Shown: positions 8,733-18,442 of the stretch, piece by piece | Position numbering within the stretch: the first letter of the stretch is position 1 | How the letters are laid out: the number at the start of each line of letters is the position of its first letter | Source: Alteripontixanthobacter muriae | GTDB taxonomy: Bacteria > Pseudomonadota > Alphaproteobacteria > Sphingomonadales > Sphingomonadaceae | Assembly (NCBI RefSeq): GCF_013336795.1 | Contig: NZ_JAAFZT010000050.1 | Coordinates: 124,499-188,498 of the forward strand | Length of the DNA: 64,000 nt | Reading direction: 5' to 3' | Notes under the pieces: generated by a model | Seen by the model: the letters and a program-made list of their open reading frames with translations, nothing else | Told to the model about the DNA's origin: nothing | Databases searched by the model: none | Position numbers and translations under genes: made by a program

Positions 8733-10946
8733 TTACCAGCGGAGCAGTGGCAGGATTGACGCGTTGTCATCGGTCCAGGCCCGCTCCGCCGCAGTCGGCA
8801 GTTCGGACCAGGTGGCGTCCACATTCCTCTCGATCCGGCCCAGCGCTTCTTCGTCCTTCGCCATTGCAACCCAGATCGATTCCGTCTGGCCGTCCCGCTC
8901 GTATTCGCGATCCTGCCGCAGCCGCGCATCCCAGCCGCTTGCCTGCGCGAGGGCAGCGATCATCGGAGCGAGATCGATATACCGATTGGAGATGTGAATG
9001 ACGGCCACTCCGTCTTCCGCCAGCACTCGCCCGTAGGTGGCGAAAGCTTCTTCGGTCATCAGATGCAGGGGTATGGCATCGGAAGAAAAAGCATCGATGA
9101 CGAGAATGTCGAACTTGCCCGCAGGCTCCTTTGCAAGCTGAATGCGTGCATCACCGATGACGAGCCGTGCATCGGGGGCGCAATCCGACAGGAAGGTGAA
9201 GTCACCGCGGCGCGAATATTCGTAAACCTGCGGATCGATCTCGTAAAAGGTCCAGTGCTGGCCAGGCTTGCGGTAGCAGGCGAGGGTGCCGACGCCGAGC
9301 CCGACCACGCCGACATTCGCGCCGGGCGCAGCGCTGCGCAGGGCAAGTCCGGCCCCGGAAGTCGGTCCGTAATAGCTGGTCGGCTCCCGCCGCCGTTCGG
9401 GTGCCAGCCACTGGCGCCCGTGCAGGGTCGTCCCGTGGCTGAGCATCCTGCTCGCGCCGTCATCCGACAATTCGACATTGTAGATGCCGAAATAGCTGCG
9501 TGTGCGATCGCCCAGGAAACTCGCCTCGAGCGTAGCGATCCCGCCCAGCCCCAGCATGAGCAGGCCGAAAATCGTCGCATAGGCCCATCTGACGCCGATC
9601 ACCACGATGCCTGCCGCGATCAGCCCCAGCGTCAGATTGAGGATCGCTTCGCCTCTCGCGTCTTCGACCGCCTGCGAGAGGGCATAGGATAGCGCCCCCG
9701 CGCCGATCACGATGGCTCCCGCCAGAATGGTTTGATAGCGAAAGTTCGTCCAGAACCGCTCCATGACGGGCAGCAGCGCCCGCTGGGGCAGCAGGATCGC
9801 GGCGGCCAGCAGGAGGATCGGATGTTCGTAGACCCAATCGAAGATGACGGGTGCCAGCAGGCCCGTGAAGATGCCGCCTATTACCCCGCCCACGGCGACC
9901 ATCAGGTAGAAGAAGGTCAATTCCTCCGTTCCCGGCCGCAACGCGAACAGCCGGCCGTGCAGGGCGACCGAGAGGATGAACAGCAGCGCGATCATGGCGA
10001 TGGCGATGATCGGATTGCTCTGACCGCCCGACACCATGGCCAGCCCGCCCACCAGCAGCAGCAATTCGGGCGCGAAGCGGGACAGGATTGCCGACCATTC
10101 GCCGCTCTCGGAAAAGGCGACGGTGAAGCTGAGCAGATAGAAGCCGAGCGGAATGACCCACAATAGCGGCATCGCCATCAGATCGGTGGTGAGCAACGTC
10201 GTGGTCGAGAGCATCAGGCCCGATGGCACTGCGGCCAGAGCGACCCAGAGCAAGGCGCGTTTGAAACGGCGTGGTTCAGGGCCGCTTTCAGCCGCTGCTA
10301 CTGCTGGAGAAGCCTGCAACCCATCGCCCGCCACCTGCCGCTTCGAATTCCTGCCCCGCGCCCAGGCGCTGGCGGCCACAAGGCCGATCACCAGCACGTA
10401 ACCGGCGGTCCAGACGGTGCTTTGCGCCCCCAGCGACAATCGGGGCTCCAGCAGCAGAGGATAGGCGAGCAGCCCTGCGAAACTGCCGAGGTTTGAGGCT
10501 GCATACAGGGCGTAAGGGTCGCCGGCAGCGGGCGAGGCAGCGTACCAGTTCTGCAGCAAGGAGGCTTGCGCGGAAATCAGCAGAAAGACGGGGCCGATGG
10601 TCAGCAGGAACAGGATCGGTACCCACAGGACTTCCCATCCCGGTGCAGGCGCGGGCAAGTTCGGAAGGGCGATCGGCAGCATGAGCAGGGCCAGCACCAT
10701 AAAGACGAGATGAATGGCTGCCTGCCGCCTGAGGGGCAATCGCGCGAGCGCATGGGCATAGGCATAACCGCCGAGCAGCAGTGCCTGAAACACGACCATC
10801 GCGCTGTTCCAGACGTTGGGTGCACCGCCCAGCAGCGGCAGCGCCAGCCTCGCCACCAGGGGCTGAACAAGGAACAGCAGGAAACTTCCTGCCGCTATGG
10901 CAGCCACGAACAACGCGCGGCGCGGCGGCGAAGCGACAACGGACAT
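8733..10946 (-). CDS. Membrane-fused spermidine-synthase-like protein (fused MFS/spermidine synthase type)
   Basis: This 737-residue protein has two halves. The first roughly 470 residues form about a dozen hydrophobic segments, starting with a SFLLFLVQPLVARLALPLLGG-type first helix. The C-terminal 240 residues are a class I SAM-dependent fold of the polyamine synthase family: VGLGVGTLACY, YEIDPQVYEYS, ARLVIGDAR and ILVIDAFSSDAIPLHL. The family is annotated as fused MFS/spermidine synthase; its actual reaction is not established. A GTG at 10949 directly precedes the chosen ATG at 10946. It converges on the Mfd-like gene with only 6 bases between stops, so there is no room for a separate terminator. 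Confidence 0.85.
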   Translation of the reverse strand: MSVVASPPRRALFVAAIAAGSFLLFLVQPLVARLALPLLGGAPNVWNSAMVVFQALLLGGYAYAHALARLPLRRQAAIHLVFMVLALLMLPIALPNLPAPAPGWEVLWVPILFLLTIGPVFLLISAQASLLQNWYAASPAAGDPYALYAASNLGSFAGLLAYPLLLEPRLSLGAQSTVWTAGYVLVIGLVAASAWARGRNSKRQVAGDGLQASPAVAAAESGPEPRRFKRALLWVALAAVPSGLMLSTTTLLTTDLMAMPLLWVIPLGFYLLSFTVAFSESGEWSAILSRFAPELLLLVGGLAMVSGGQSNPIIAIAMIALLFILSVALHGRLFALRPGTEELTFFYLMVAVGGVIGGIFTGLLAPVIFDWVYEHPILLLAAAILLPQRALLPVMERFWTNFRYQTILAGAIVIGAGALSYALSQAVEDARGEAILNLTLGLIAAGIVVIGVRWAYATIFGLLMLGLGGIATLEASFLGDRTRSYFGIYNVELSDDGASRMLSHGTTLHGRQWLAPERRREPTSYYGPTSGAGLALRSAAPGANVGVVGLGVGTLACYRKPGQHWTFYEIDPQVYEYSRRGDFTFLSDCAPDARLVIGDARIQLAKEPAGKFDILVIDAFSSDAIPLHLMTEEAFATYGRVLAEDGVAVIHISNRYIDLAPMIAALAQASGWDARLRQDREYERDGQTESIWVAMAKDEEALGRIERNVDATWSELPTAAERAWTDDNASILPLLRW

Positions 10947-11024
10947 CACGCTGCCGAGAACAAGGGATGTATTTCAGCACAGGGGCACGCACGGATGGTC
11001 ATTCTGGTGCAGCTTTCAGGAGGT

Positions 11025-12653
11025 TCATTGCGCTGAACGCGGCTTGTTCTCACCCGGTTCGGGTCGCAGATAGACCGTGCTCGTGGGGTAGGCTATCGCG
11101 ATATCGGCTGCTTCCAGGCGGCTGTAGATATCCAGCAGCAAATCCTGCCTGACGCTCAGACTCTCGACGAAATCGGGCAGATCGATATAGGCGAAGACCT
11201 CGATATCGACCGAACTTGCGCTGAAATTCGTCAGCTTTGCCCGGCGAGGATCTTCCGCGACGCGTTCGTCATCCTCTAGCACCTGTTCGATGATGCGGAT
11301 CGCTTCGCGCAAGCGTTCGGCGGACAGGGCATATTCCAGTCCGATGAACACGTTGAAGAAGAATTTGTCCCGCTGCGAGTAGTTTTCGATCTGAAGGGAC
11401 GAGAAATCGCCATTGGGGATGGTGACGACAGTGCGGTCGTTGGTGCGGATGCGGGTGGAGCGCATGCCGATATCCTCGACCGTCCCCTTCACGTCGCCAA
11501 CGCGGCAGAAATCGCCGACCTGAATGGGCTTGTCGGCTATCACCATGATGCTGCCGACCAGGTTTTCGACCGTCTTCTGCGCGCCCAGGGCAAGGGCGAT
11601 ACCGCCGATGCCGAGCGCTGCGATGCCTGTCGTCACGTCGATGCCCAGCGTGTCGAGAATGGCCACGAAGGCGACCACCACAAGGATCAGCTTCGCTGCG
11701 CGGCGCGCCAGCGTCACCACAGATACGGCCTGACGGCGTTCGGCCTTTTCCATCCGGTGCATCAGTGAATATGCGACGGCATCGATCAGGCGCAGCACCA
11801 GCCATGCCAAGGCGATCCAGGCGGCGATGCCGATGTAACGCAGCAATATCTGCCGCGCGACCAGCGAAACCGCGACGCTGTTGCCCCAGATCTGGAAGAT
11901 CACGACGGCCAGCAGCAGGCTGAACGGCGGCAATGCGGCGTAAAGGAAGCGGTAGATCGCGCTTCGGCGCGGCTTCTCCATCGTCCTTTCGAAGCTCCAG
12001 AGAATTACCGCGGCCGTCAGCCGAAAGACCAGGAACAGCCCCAAAAAGATGGCGATCAGGCGCAGCCAGTCCTCGACAGGGGCGCCGGCGACCAGGATGC
12101 GGTCCGGTTCGTCGGCGATCGTTCCTTCGCCAATCTCGACCTCTGACAATGCGGCGGTGGTGCTCGCCGCTATCCGCCAGATGCCCTCTTCTTCGTCCTG
12201 CCGCAGCAGGATGGGTTCTCCTTCCGCCACGCTGTCATTTGCTGGCGCGACCCTGCCGACAAGATCGGCCGGCAGCACGCCGACCTGCTCGAGATCAGGT
12301 TCCAGCCCATCATTCAGGAACCCGGTCGGTTCATTCGACAATTCGGCAAACAGCTTCAGCCGTCCGCCCTGATCGAGCGCGATCTGCAAGGCTCGTGCCC
12401 GCATGGCGGCGCTGCTTTCGGCGCCTTCGGGCATTATGAAATATTGTCCGGCGCGGGTGTAATCCTGCTCGGCCAAGGCGCGCAGCAATGCGGTCACGGC
12501 AGATCGCGGCGTGTCGCGTTCGTAAGCGTCGGGAGCGGGTGTCTCCTCCGGCGGTTCGCCGCCCGGCAGCAATTGCGCCATTGCGGGCCCGCCGCCCAGC
12601 GGAAGCATGGCGAGGCTCAGGGCGAGGAGGAAGAGGCGCAGGCAGGATTTCAT
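11025..12653 (-). CDS. MscS-family mechanosensitive ion channel with periplasmic N-terminal domain
   Basis: The protein is 542 residues from an ATG at 12653 with GAGGGG upstream; the frame opens 12 codons earlier but without a better start. It has a signal peptide (MKSCLRLFLLALSLAML, cleavage near GPAMAQ), a periplasmic region of about 180 residues, and several membrane segments. The MscS pore and beta domain follow: ALGIGGIALALGAQKTVENLVG, KPIQVGDFCRVGDVKGTVEDIG, STRIRTNDRTVVTIPNG. It is larger than E. coli MscS (286), so it belongs to the extended MscK/YbiO-like group. It releases solutes on hypo-osmotic shock. It lies 75 bases downstream of the fused MFS/spermidine synthase gene's start and is read in the same direction. 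Confidence 0.9.
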   Translation of the reverse strand: MKSCLRLFLLALSLAMLPLGGGPAMAQLLPGGEPPEETPAPDAYERDTPRSAVTALLRALAEQDYTRAGQYFIMPEGAESSAAMRARALQIALDQGGRLKLFAELSNEPTGFLNDGLEPDLEQVGVLPADLVGRVAPANDSVAEGEPILLRQDEEEGIWRIAASTTAALSEVEIGEGTIADEPDRILVAGAPVEDWLRLIAIFLGLFLVFRLTAAVILWSFERTMEKPRRSAIYRFLYAALPPFSLLLAVVIFQIWGNSVAVSLVARQILLRYIGIAAWIALAWLVLRLIDAVAYSLMHRMEKAERRQAVSVVTLARRAAKLILVVVAFVAILDTLGIDVTTGIAALGIGGIALALGAQKTVENLVGSIMVIADKPIQVGDFCRVGDVKGTVEDIGMRSTRIRTNDRTVVTIPNGDFSSLQIENYSQRDKFFFNVFIGLEYALSAERLREAIRIIEQVLEDDERVAEDPRRAKLTNFSASSVDIEVFAYIDLPDFVESLSVRQDLLLDIYSRLEAADIAIAYPTSTVYLRPEPGENKPRSAQ

Positions 12654-12859
12654 GGCGCCCCTCATTCGAAAGGGCGGCTGCGATTGCAACCCTCTTCTTG
12701 AATTTGGCCGCGAAACGTCGGGAGATCGGACCAGACCAAACGATGGCGAATGTGCGCGCAGCTATGCAAATCATTGCCCGTCACGGTTGCACCGGCACGG
12801 AATATGCGCTTGATACGCGACAACACGCAATAATGCGGCACCTTGCAACGGAGAGAGCC

Positions 12860-14071
12860 ATGGCCAGCCTTGCCGAACCGGAATCCCGAACATCCGATGA
12901 CGATTTCCGCCAGGAGGTTCAGAATTTTCTGGCAAAGAACTTCCCGCCTGAACTGAAGGGCAAGAGCAATGCCCTGTCCAGCGTCGAAGGCCCGACCGAA
13001 GAAAGCCCGGCGGAACGCGCATGGCGCGAGGCGATGGGCGCAAAAGGCTGGGGCACGCCCACCTGGCCGGCCGAATATGGCGGCGGGGGGCTGAGCCGAA
13101 AGCAGGCGGCCATATTAAACGAGGAAATGGCCAAGGTGGGCGCTCACAACCCCATCGGCGGCATGGGGGTGATGATGTTCGGCCCGACCCTGCTGGAATA
13201 TGGCAGCGAAGAACAGAAGCACGAACATATCCCGCCGATCTGCCGCGGCGAAATCCGCTGGTGCCAGGGTTATTCCGAACCCAACGCCGGTTCCGACCTA
13301 GCCAATCTGCAGACCATGGCCGAAGACAAGGGCGACCATTACCTCGTCAACGGCCAAAAAACCTGGACCAGCGGCGGGCAATGGGCCGACAAGTGCTTCT
13401 GTCTGGTGCGGACGGATCGCAGCGACAAGCATCGCGGTATCAGCTTCCTGTTGATCGACATGGATTCCGAAGGGGTGGATGTCCGGCCCATCCGCATGAT
13501 CAGCGGCGTCAGCCCGTTCTGCGAAACCTTCTTCACCGATGTGAAGGTGCCGAAGAAGAACCTCGTCGGCGAAGAGGGCGAAGGCTGGACCATCGGCAAG
13601 CGTCTGTTGCAGCACGAACGCACGAACCTGTCGGGCGGAGGGGCGATGGCCAGCCTGATGGGAGCCTCGCTTGCGGATATCGCCAGGCATTACGTCGAAA
13701 CCACCGAAGAAGGCGAGATAGCCGACCGAGTATTGCGCGACAGGATCGCCGATTTCGAAATCCGCTGGAACGCGTTCTTGCTGACCGCGCGGCGGGCTGG
13801 CGAGGAGGCGAAGGCATCGGGCGGCGTATCGGAAATCAGCTCCGTACTGAAGAAGCTGGGCACGAAACTTGGCCAGGAGCGCGCTGAACTCGCGATCGAG
13901 ATCATGGGCTTCCAGGGTCTAGGCTGGGAAGGCGATGGCTTTTCCGAAAAGGAGCTGCAGGGAACCCGTGGATGGCTCTTCGGCAAGGCCACGACCATCT
14001 ATGGCGGATCGACCGAAGTTCAGAACAACATCATAGCGAAGCGTGTCCTCGGCATGCTCGACCACCAGTAA
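12860..14071 (+). CDS. Acyl-CoA dehydrogenase, catalytic subunit type (FadE family)
   Basis: A 403-residue flavoenzyme of acyl-CoA alpha,beta-desaturation. The start ATG at 12860 follows GGAGAGAG; the frame extends over 120 codons further upstream but with non-coding-like sequence. Motifs: WGTPTWPAEYGGGGL near residue 65, the FAD/substrate loop RWCQGYSEPNAGSDLA, NGQKTWTSGGQWAD, and the C-terminal GGSTEVQNNIIAKRVLG. A glutamate at residue 253 (QHERT) sits where isovaleryl-CoA-dehydrogenase-type enzymes place their catalytic base. Fifteen bases downstream begins a second, shorter dehydrogenase that lacks this residue, the usual arrangement of heterotetrameric steroid or branched-chain side-chain dehydrogenases. 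Confidence 0.9.
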   Translation: MASLAEPESRTSDDDFRQEVQNFLAKNFPPELKGKSNALSSVEGPTEESPAERAWREAMGAKGWGTPTWPAEYGGGGLSRKQAAILNEEMAKVGAHNPIGGMGVMMFGPTLLEYGSEEQKHEHIPPICRGEIRWCQGYSEPNAGSDLANLQTMAEDKGDHYLVNGQKTWTSGGQWADKCFCLVRTDRSDKHRGISFLLIDMDSEGVDVRPIRMISGVSPFCETFFTDVKVPKKNLVGEEGEGWTIGKRLLQHERTNLSGGGAMASLMGASLADIARHYVETTEEGEIADRVLRDRIADFEIRWNAFLLTARRAGEEAKASGGVSEISSVLKKLGTKLGQERAELAIEIMGFQGLGWEGDGFSEKELQGTRGWLFGKATTIYGGSTEVQNNIIAKRVLGMLDHQ

Positions 14072-14085
14072 AGGAGCGATCGAAA

Positions 14086-15156
14086 ATGGCCGTTCTCAAC
14101 GACGAACAGATCATGCTGCGCGACATGGCGCGCGAATGGACGCAGAACGAAAGCCCCGTCACCGAATGGCGCAAGGTCCGCTCCGGCGGTGACGAGCGCG
14201 CCTTCGACCCGGCGGCCTATCAGACGATGGCCGAAATGGGGTGGACAGGCGTCATAGTGCCCGAAGAGCACGGAGGGAGCGATTTCGGCTGGATGTCGGC
14301 TGGCCTTGTGATCGAGGAACTTGGCAAGACGCTGACGGCAAGCCCCATCGTGTCCTCGACGCTGGCGGCCTCGGCAATCATGCTGGCTGGCAATGACGAG
14401 CAGAAGGCGAAATGGCTGCCGAAGCTGGCGAGCGGCGAAGCGATCGGCACGCTGGCGATCGACGATAATCCGCGCCACGACGGCAAGGTCGATGGTACGA
14501 AGGCGTCGGGCGGCAAGCTCACTGGAACCAAGCCCTTCGTTCACGAGGCGCACGGTGCCGACATATTCATCACCGCATCCGACGATGGACTGTACATCGT
14601 CGAGAAGGGCGAAGGCGTCAGCCTTTCCACCCGCAAGCTCGCCGACAGCCGCAGCCATGCTGCCGTCACTTTCACCGATGCGCCAGGCGATAGACTGGCG
14701 AACGGGCCAGACGATTTGCTGGACCAGCTGCTCGACCGCGCCCGGGTTCTGACGGCGTGCGAGATGCTCGGGATGGCGCAGGCGGTGTTCGATACGACGC
14801 TCGATTATCTGAAGCAGCGTGTGCAGTTCAACCAGGTGCTGGCGACGTTCCAAGCCCTGCAGCACCGCATGGCAGACCTGTTCGGTGACATCGCGATGAT
14901 GCGGTCTGCCGTGGAAGGCGGATTGCAGGCACTGGATGCAGGGTTCGGCATACCGCGCGCGGCCTGCGTGGCGAAGGTCACCGCCAATGATACGATGCAC
15001 AAGGTCAGCCGCGAAGGGCTGCAACTGCATGGCGGCATCGGCATGACCGATGAATATGATGTCGGCTTCTACCTCAAGCGCGCCAGGACACTGGAAGCCG
15101 ATTGGGGTTCGAGCGCGATGCTGCGGAACCGCTTCGCCGAGATCGGCAAGTACTGA
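14086..15156 (+). CDS. Acyl-CoA dehydrogenase, probable non-catalytic partner subunit
   Basis: A 356-residue acyl-CoA-dehydrogenase-fold protein. The start follows AAGGAG at 14071-14076. It has the family N-domain (GWTGVIVPEEHGGSDFGW), a shortened middle domain, and a C-domain with FNQVLATFQALQHRMADL and LQLHGGIGMTDEYDVGFYLKRA. The helix that carries the catalytic Glu in the upstream partner reads LLDRARVL here, with Asp at residue 217 instead of Glu. With the tight spacing this suggests an alpha2beta2 enzyme made with the upstream gene. The protein is shorter than typical stand-alone enzymes (about 380-400). It is followed by a hairpin shared with the convergent ligase gene. Confidence 0.88.
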   Translation: MAVLNDEQIMLRDMAREWTQNESPVTEWRKVRSGGDERAFDPAAYQTMAEMGWTGVIVPEEHGGSDFGWMSAGLVIEELGKTLTASPIVSSTLAASAIMLAGNDEQKAKWLPKLASGEAIGTLAIDDNPRHDGKVDGTKASGGKLTGTKPFVHEAHGADIFITASDDGLYIVEKGEGVSLSTRKLADSRSHAAVTFTDAPGDRLANGPDDLLDQLLDRARVLTACEMLGMAQAVFDTTLDYLKQRVQFNQVLATFQALQHRMADLFGDIAMMRSAVEGGLQALDAGFGIPRAACVAKVTANDTMHKVSREGLQLHGGIGMTDEYDVGFYLKRARTLEADWGSSAMLRNRFAEIGKY

Positions 15157-15165
15157 CGGTCAGAA

Positions 15166-15208
15166 GCGCCGCCTCTCGCCCGCGAAATTCGCAAGCGGGT
15201 GGCGGCGC
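15166..15208. terminator. Large GC-rich hairpin between convergent genes, likely bidirectional terminator
   Basis: The arms GCGCCGCC (15166-15173) and GGCGGCGC (15201-15208) are perfectly complementary, and an inner pair (CGCCCGC with GCGGGTG) extends the stem. It lies 10 bases after the dehydrogenase stop and 15 bases after the ligase stop on the other strand. There is no long T run. Confidence 0.6.
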
Positions 15209-15222
15209 ATCTGCAACACCGG

Positions 15223-16983
15223 TCAGAAAAGAGCCGCAAGGTCCTTCTTCAGGATCTTGCCATTGGCATTCCTGGGCAGAGTCGTCGGCGAAAAGACGAT
15301 GCGGACCGGCACCTTGAACTTCGCCAGTCGTGCCGCGACCCATTCCTGCAATTCGGCCTCACTCGCGTGCTGGCCGGATGCCAGATGCACGATAGCTGCG
15401 GGTTCTTCGCCCAGCACCCGGTCCGGCAGGCCGATCAGCGCGGCGTCGGTGACGGAAGGGTGGTCATAGAGAACATTCTCGATTTCGGAGGAATAGATGT
15501 TTTCGCCTCCACGAATGATCATGTCCTTGGCGCGGTCGGCGATATAGCAGAGGCCGTCCTCGTCCAGCCAGGCCAGATCGCCCGTGCGGACCCAGCCATC
15601 GACAAAGGTTTCCGCCGTGGCTTGCGGCCGGTTCCAATAGCCTTTCACAACCTGCGGCCCGCGCGCCCACAGTTCACCGATCTCGCCAGGCGGCAGTTCC
15701 ATGCCCGAAACGGGGTCGGTGATCTTCAGATCGCTGACAGCAACGGGCGGGCCGCAACTTGCCGGTCGATCTCGGTAGTCTTCCGCCGAATGGCCGGTGA
15801 CCGTCGCCATCGTTTCAGTCATGCCCCAGCCATTGCCGGGGAGCGCGCCAAAAGTGTCGGCGATACGGCGAACGAGTTCGGGCGCTGCCGGAGCGCCGCC
15901 ATAGGCGATCGTCTCCAGCGAGGAGAGGTCGTAATTACTTCTCTCCGGATGCTCCAGCATCTGCCAGGCGATGGTCGGCACACCGCCGGTCACCGAGACC
16001 CGTTCCCGCTCGATGATGCGGAAGGCCTCGACCGGGTCCCATTTGTGCATGAAGACCATCGTGTTGCCCGCGGCGATATTGCCCATCAGCCCGGCGGAAC
16101 AGGCGGTGACATGGAACAGCGGAATAACCGTGAGATTGGTTTTCGGCTGCGGGGCGGGCAGGGGATCGCCCCGCCGAAGCACCGTCATCGCGCCATTGAA
16201 TCCGGTCGACATGATATTGGTGCAGAGATTGCGATGGGTGCCGAGCGCTCCCTTGGGATTGCCGGTCGTGCCGCTGGTGTAGAAGATGGTCGCATCGTCT
16301 TCGGGCGCGATTTCGGCGGGCGGAAGATCATTTTCAGGCAGGTCGGCGTAGCCGCCTGGGTTGCCGATGATCTCCTCCAGCCGCACAGTCTCGGTGTTCG
16401 CATCGGCCGGGACGCGTGCTGCGACGATCGTTTCCAGTTCCGGGCAGCCGGCAAGATGCGGAGTGAGCCGCTCCAGCCGTTCGGCATCGCAGATCAGCAG
16501 CTTCGCACCGGAATCGGTCAGACCGTAGGCAAGTTCCGGCCCGGTCCACCATCCGTTCAGCGGAACGCAGATCGCGCCCACTGACGTGACGGCGAAGAAG
16601 GCGACCGGCCATTCCGGCAGATTGCGCATGGCCAGCGCGACACGGTCGCCCTTGCCGATCCCGCGTCCCTGCAAATCGGCCGCGAGCACTGCCACAGCCC
16701 GAAACCAGGCATCGTAAGCAACCCTTTCATCATCATATACGATGAAAGTCCGGTCACCATGACTGCGGCCGATCTCCGCCACTTGGCGAAGGCTCGGGGG
16801 TGCATTCTTCCAGACGCGCGTTGGAACGCCCCGGATAGGGATCGTTTCCATCGCGAAGCGCGCATCGGGAGCTGTCAGAAGGGTACGGCATTCGCCCCGG
16901 CTGCGGGCAGGCCAGCCATCCGGCCTCGTCCATTCGCTGCTGGCCGGCGCAGTGATGTGTCCCTTCGTTGCCTGCTGTGTCAT
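15223..16983 (-). CDS. Acyl-CoA synthetase (AMP-forming, ANL superfamily)
   Basis: A 586-residue class I adenylate-forming ligase that activates a carboxylic acid to its CoA ester. The phosphate-binding loop FYTSGTTGNPKGALGTHRN lies near residue 245, the A5 region GNGWGMTET near residue 380, VRTGDLAWLDEDGLCYIADRAKDMIIRGGENIYSSEIE covers the A7-A8 hinge motifs, and the C-terminal catalytic lysine motif is LPRNANGKILKKD. About 60 residues precede the conserved core, so a start at the later in-frame Met (METIP...) is also possible. It converges on two acyl-CoA dehydrogenase genes and probably feeds the same pathway. The substrate is unknown; medium-chain, aromatic or steroid-derived acids are all plausible. 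Confidence 0.9.
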   Translation of the reverse strand: MTQQATKGHITAPASSEWTRPDGWPARSRGECRTLLTAPDARFAMETIPIRGVPTRVWKNAPPSLRQVAEIGRSHGDRTFIVYDDERVAYDAWFRAVAVLAADLQGRGIGKGDRVALAMRNLPEWPVAFFAVTSVGAICVPLNGWWTGPELAYGLTDSGAKLLICDAERLERLTPHLAGCPELETIVAARVPADANTETVRLEEIIGNPGGYADLPENDLPPAEIAPEDDATIFYTSGTTGNPKGALGTHRNLCTNIMSTGFNGAMTVLRRGDPLPAPQPKTNLTVIPLFHVTACSAGLMGNIAAGNTMVFMHKWDPVEAFRIIERERVSVTGGVPTIAWQMLEHPERSNYDLSSLETIAYGGAPAAPELVRRIADTFGALPGNGWGMTETMATVTGHSAEDYRDRPASCGPPVAVSDLKITDPVSGMELPPGEIGELWARGPQVVKGYWNRPQATAETFVDGWVRTGDLAWLDEDGLCYIADRAKDMIIRGGENIYSSEIENVLYDHPSVTDAALIGLPDRVLGEEPAAIVHLASGQHASEAELQEWVAARLAKFKVPVRIVFSPTTLPRNANGKILKKDLAALF

Positions 16984-17122
16984 CGCACTCCGCCTCGAGG
17001 AAGGCGAGGCTGCGGAAGTGTGGCTCTCGGGGGCATGACGGCATCCTTTTTATATTCTTGTGCGCAGACTAGGGCCGGTCCGCAGCCGGTGGCAAGCCGA
17101 AACAGGGTAGATTTGCTTGGCC

Positions 17123-17182
17123 GTTTACAAGGCGCCTCTGCGGCAGCTATGCCTGGGCCAGAGGCCTGAACGGCATGTAAAC
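17123..17182 (+). promoter_or_regulatory. Nested inverted repeats in the leader of the serine hydrolase gene
   Basis: Outer arms GTTTAC (17123-17128) and GTAAAC (17177-17182) enclose inner arms GCCTCTG (17134-17140) and CAGAGGC (17159-17165). The structure ends directly before the AGGGGA ribosome-binding site of the gene at 17194. It could be a folded mRNA leader or an operator pair; its role is unknown. Confidence 0.25.
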
Positions 17183-17193
17183 AGGGGATTGCG

Positions 17194-18429
17194 ATGTTCG
17201 ATCTGGCACAGCCGGAAACGCTTGGTTTTTCCGCCGAAAGGCTTGGGCGTATCGAGCCGTTCCTGAGACAGGCGTACTGCGAGAATGGCAAGCTGCCGAT
17301 GGCGCAATTGCTGGTCGCGCGCGACGGGCAGCCGGTGCATTACACGCGCATCGGCACTATGGGCGAGGGGCGGGGCGACCTGCGCGACGATGCCCTTTTC
17401 CGCATCGCCTCGATGACCAAGGCGGTGACCTCCATCGCCTTCATGCAGCTAGTTGAACAGTGCAAGGTCGCGGTGGAAGACCCGATTGCGAAGGTGCTGC
17501 CGGAATTTGCAGGTCTTGGCGTCTACAATGGCGGCGGCGGCGATGTTCCATTCGCGCCGACGAAGCCGACCGGGCCGATCACCTTTGCTCATCTGCTGAC
17601 GCATATGTCGGGCCTGACCTACGGCTTCCAGAACCGCACCAGCGTGGACGCGGCCTATCGCGAGGCCAATCTCGATCTCGCCTCACGCTCGCTTACTTCG
17701 GATGAATATGCGCGCCGCGTGGCCGACATTCCGCTGGAATTCGCGCCCGGCACAAGCTGGAACTACTCCATTTCCACGGATGTTCTCGGGATCGCGGTCG
17801 AACGCCTATCGGGCATGTCGCTGGGCGAATACTTCGAGCAGCACATCTTCGCGCCGCTCGGCATGACAGACACCGCATTCCGCGTGGCGGATGGCGAGGC
17901 AGAGCGGCTGGTCGACGCCTATGTCTATAGCCCCGGCAAACCGCCCCGGATGATCGACCGCGGTCCCGACAGCAAGCTGAACGGCCCCGCCAGTTTTCAC
18001 AGCGGCGGCGGCGGTCTGATCGGCACCATCGCGGATTATCACCGCTTTGCATCCATGCTGCTGGGCGAGGGCACTCTCCACGGCGCGCAGATCGTCAGCC
18101 CCAAGACGCTGGCGCTGATGACGGCCAATCACCTGCCGGGCGGGCAGGATCTGACGCAGATGTCGCAAAGCCTGTTTTCCGAAGCGAACAATGCCGGGAC
18201 AGGTTTTGGCTTGGGCTTTGCAACTGTGATCGACCCCGCGCGCACTCTGATCCCGTCGAGCATGGGCGAATTCTACTGGGGCGGGGCCTACTCTACCGCC
18301 TTCTTCGTCGATCCGCTGGAGAAGATCACGATGGTCTTCATGACGCAGGTCTATCCCTCCAGCACCTATCCCATCCGCCGGCAGCTGAAGACGCTGATCT
18401 ATTCTGCCCTCACTTGCAGCAATGCCTGA
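17194..18429 (+). CDS. Serine hydrolase of the beta-lactamase/transpeptidase fold (EstB-like esterase)
   Basis: A 411-residue member of the class C beta-lactamase-like family (COG1680). The catalytic SxxK is SMTK in [12 protein letters not shown] near residue 76, the second-box tyrosine lies in WNYSIS, and the third box region reads [14 protein letters not shown]. No signal peptide is seen, so it is probably cytoplasmic and an esterase rather than a resistance enzyme. The ATG at 17194 is preceded by AGGGGA. The FadB-type gene begins 13 bases downstream, so the hydrolase is part of the acyl-CoA operon. Such hydrolases often accompany CoA-dependent degradation genes in sphingomonads; the substrate is not known. 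Confidence 0.88.
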   Translation: MFDLAQPETLGFSAERLGRIEPFLRQAYCENGKLPMAQLLVARDGQPVHYTRIGTMGEGRGDLRDDALFRIASMTKAVTSIAFMQLVEQCKVAVEDPIAKVLPEFAGLGVYNGGGGDVPFAPTKPTGPITFAHLLTHMSGLTYGFQNRTSVDAAYREANLDLASRSLTSDEYARRVADIPLEFAPGTSWNYSISTDVLGIAVERLSGMSLGEYFEQHIFAPLGMTDTAFRVADGEAERLVDAYVYSPGKPPRMIDRGPDSKLNGPASFHSGGGGLIGTIADYHRFASMLLGEGTLHGAQIVSPKTLALMTANHLPGGQDLTQMSQSLFSEANNAGTGFGLGFATVIDPARTLIPSSMGEFYWGGAYSTAFFVDPLEKITMVFMTQVYPSSTYPIRRQLKTLIYSALTCSNA

Positions 18430-18442
18430 AGGAGTTCCCCTC

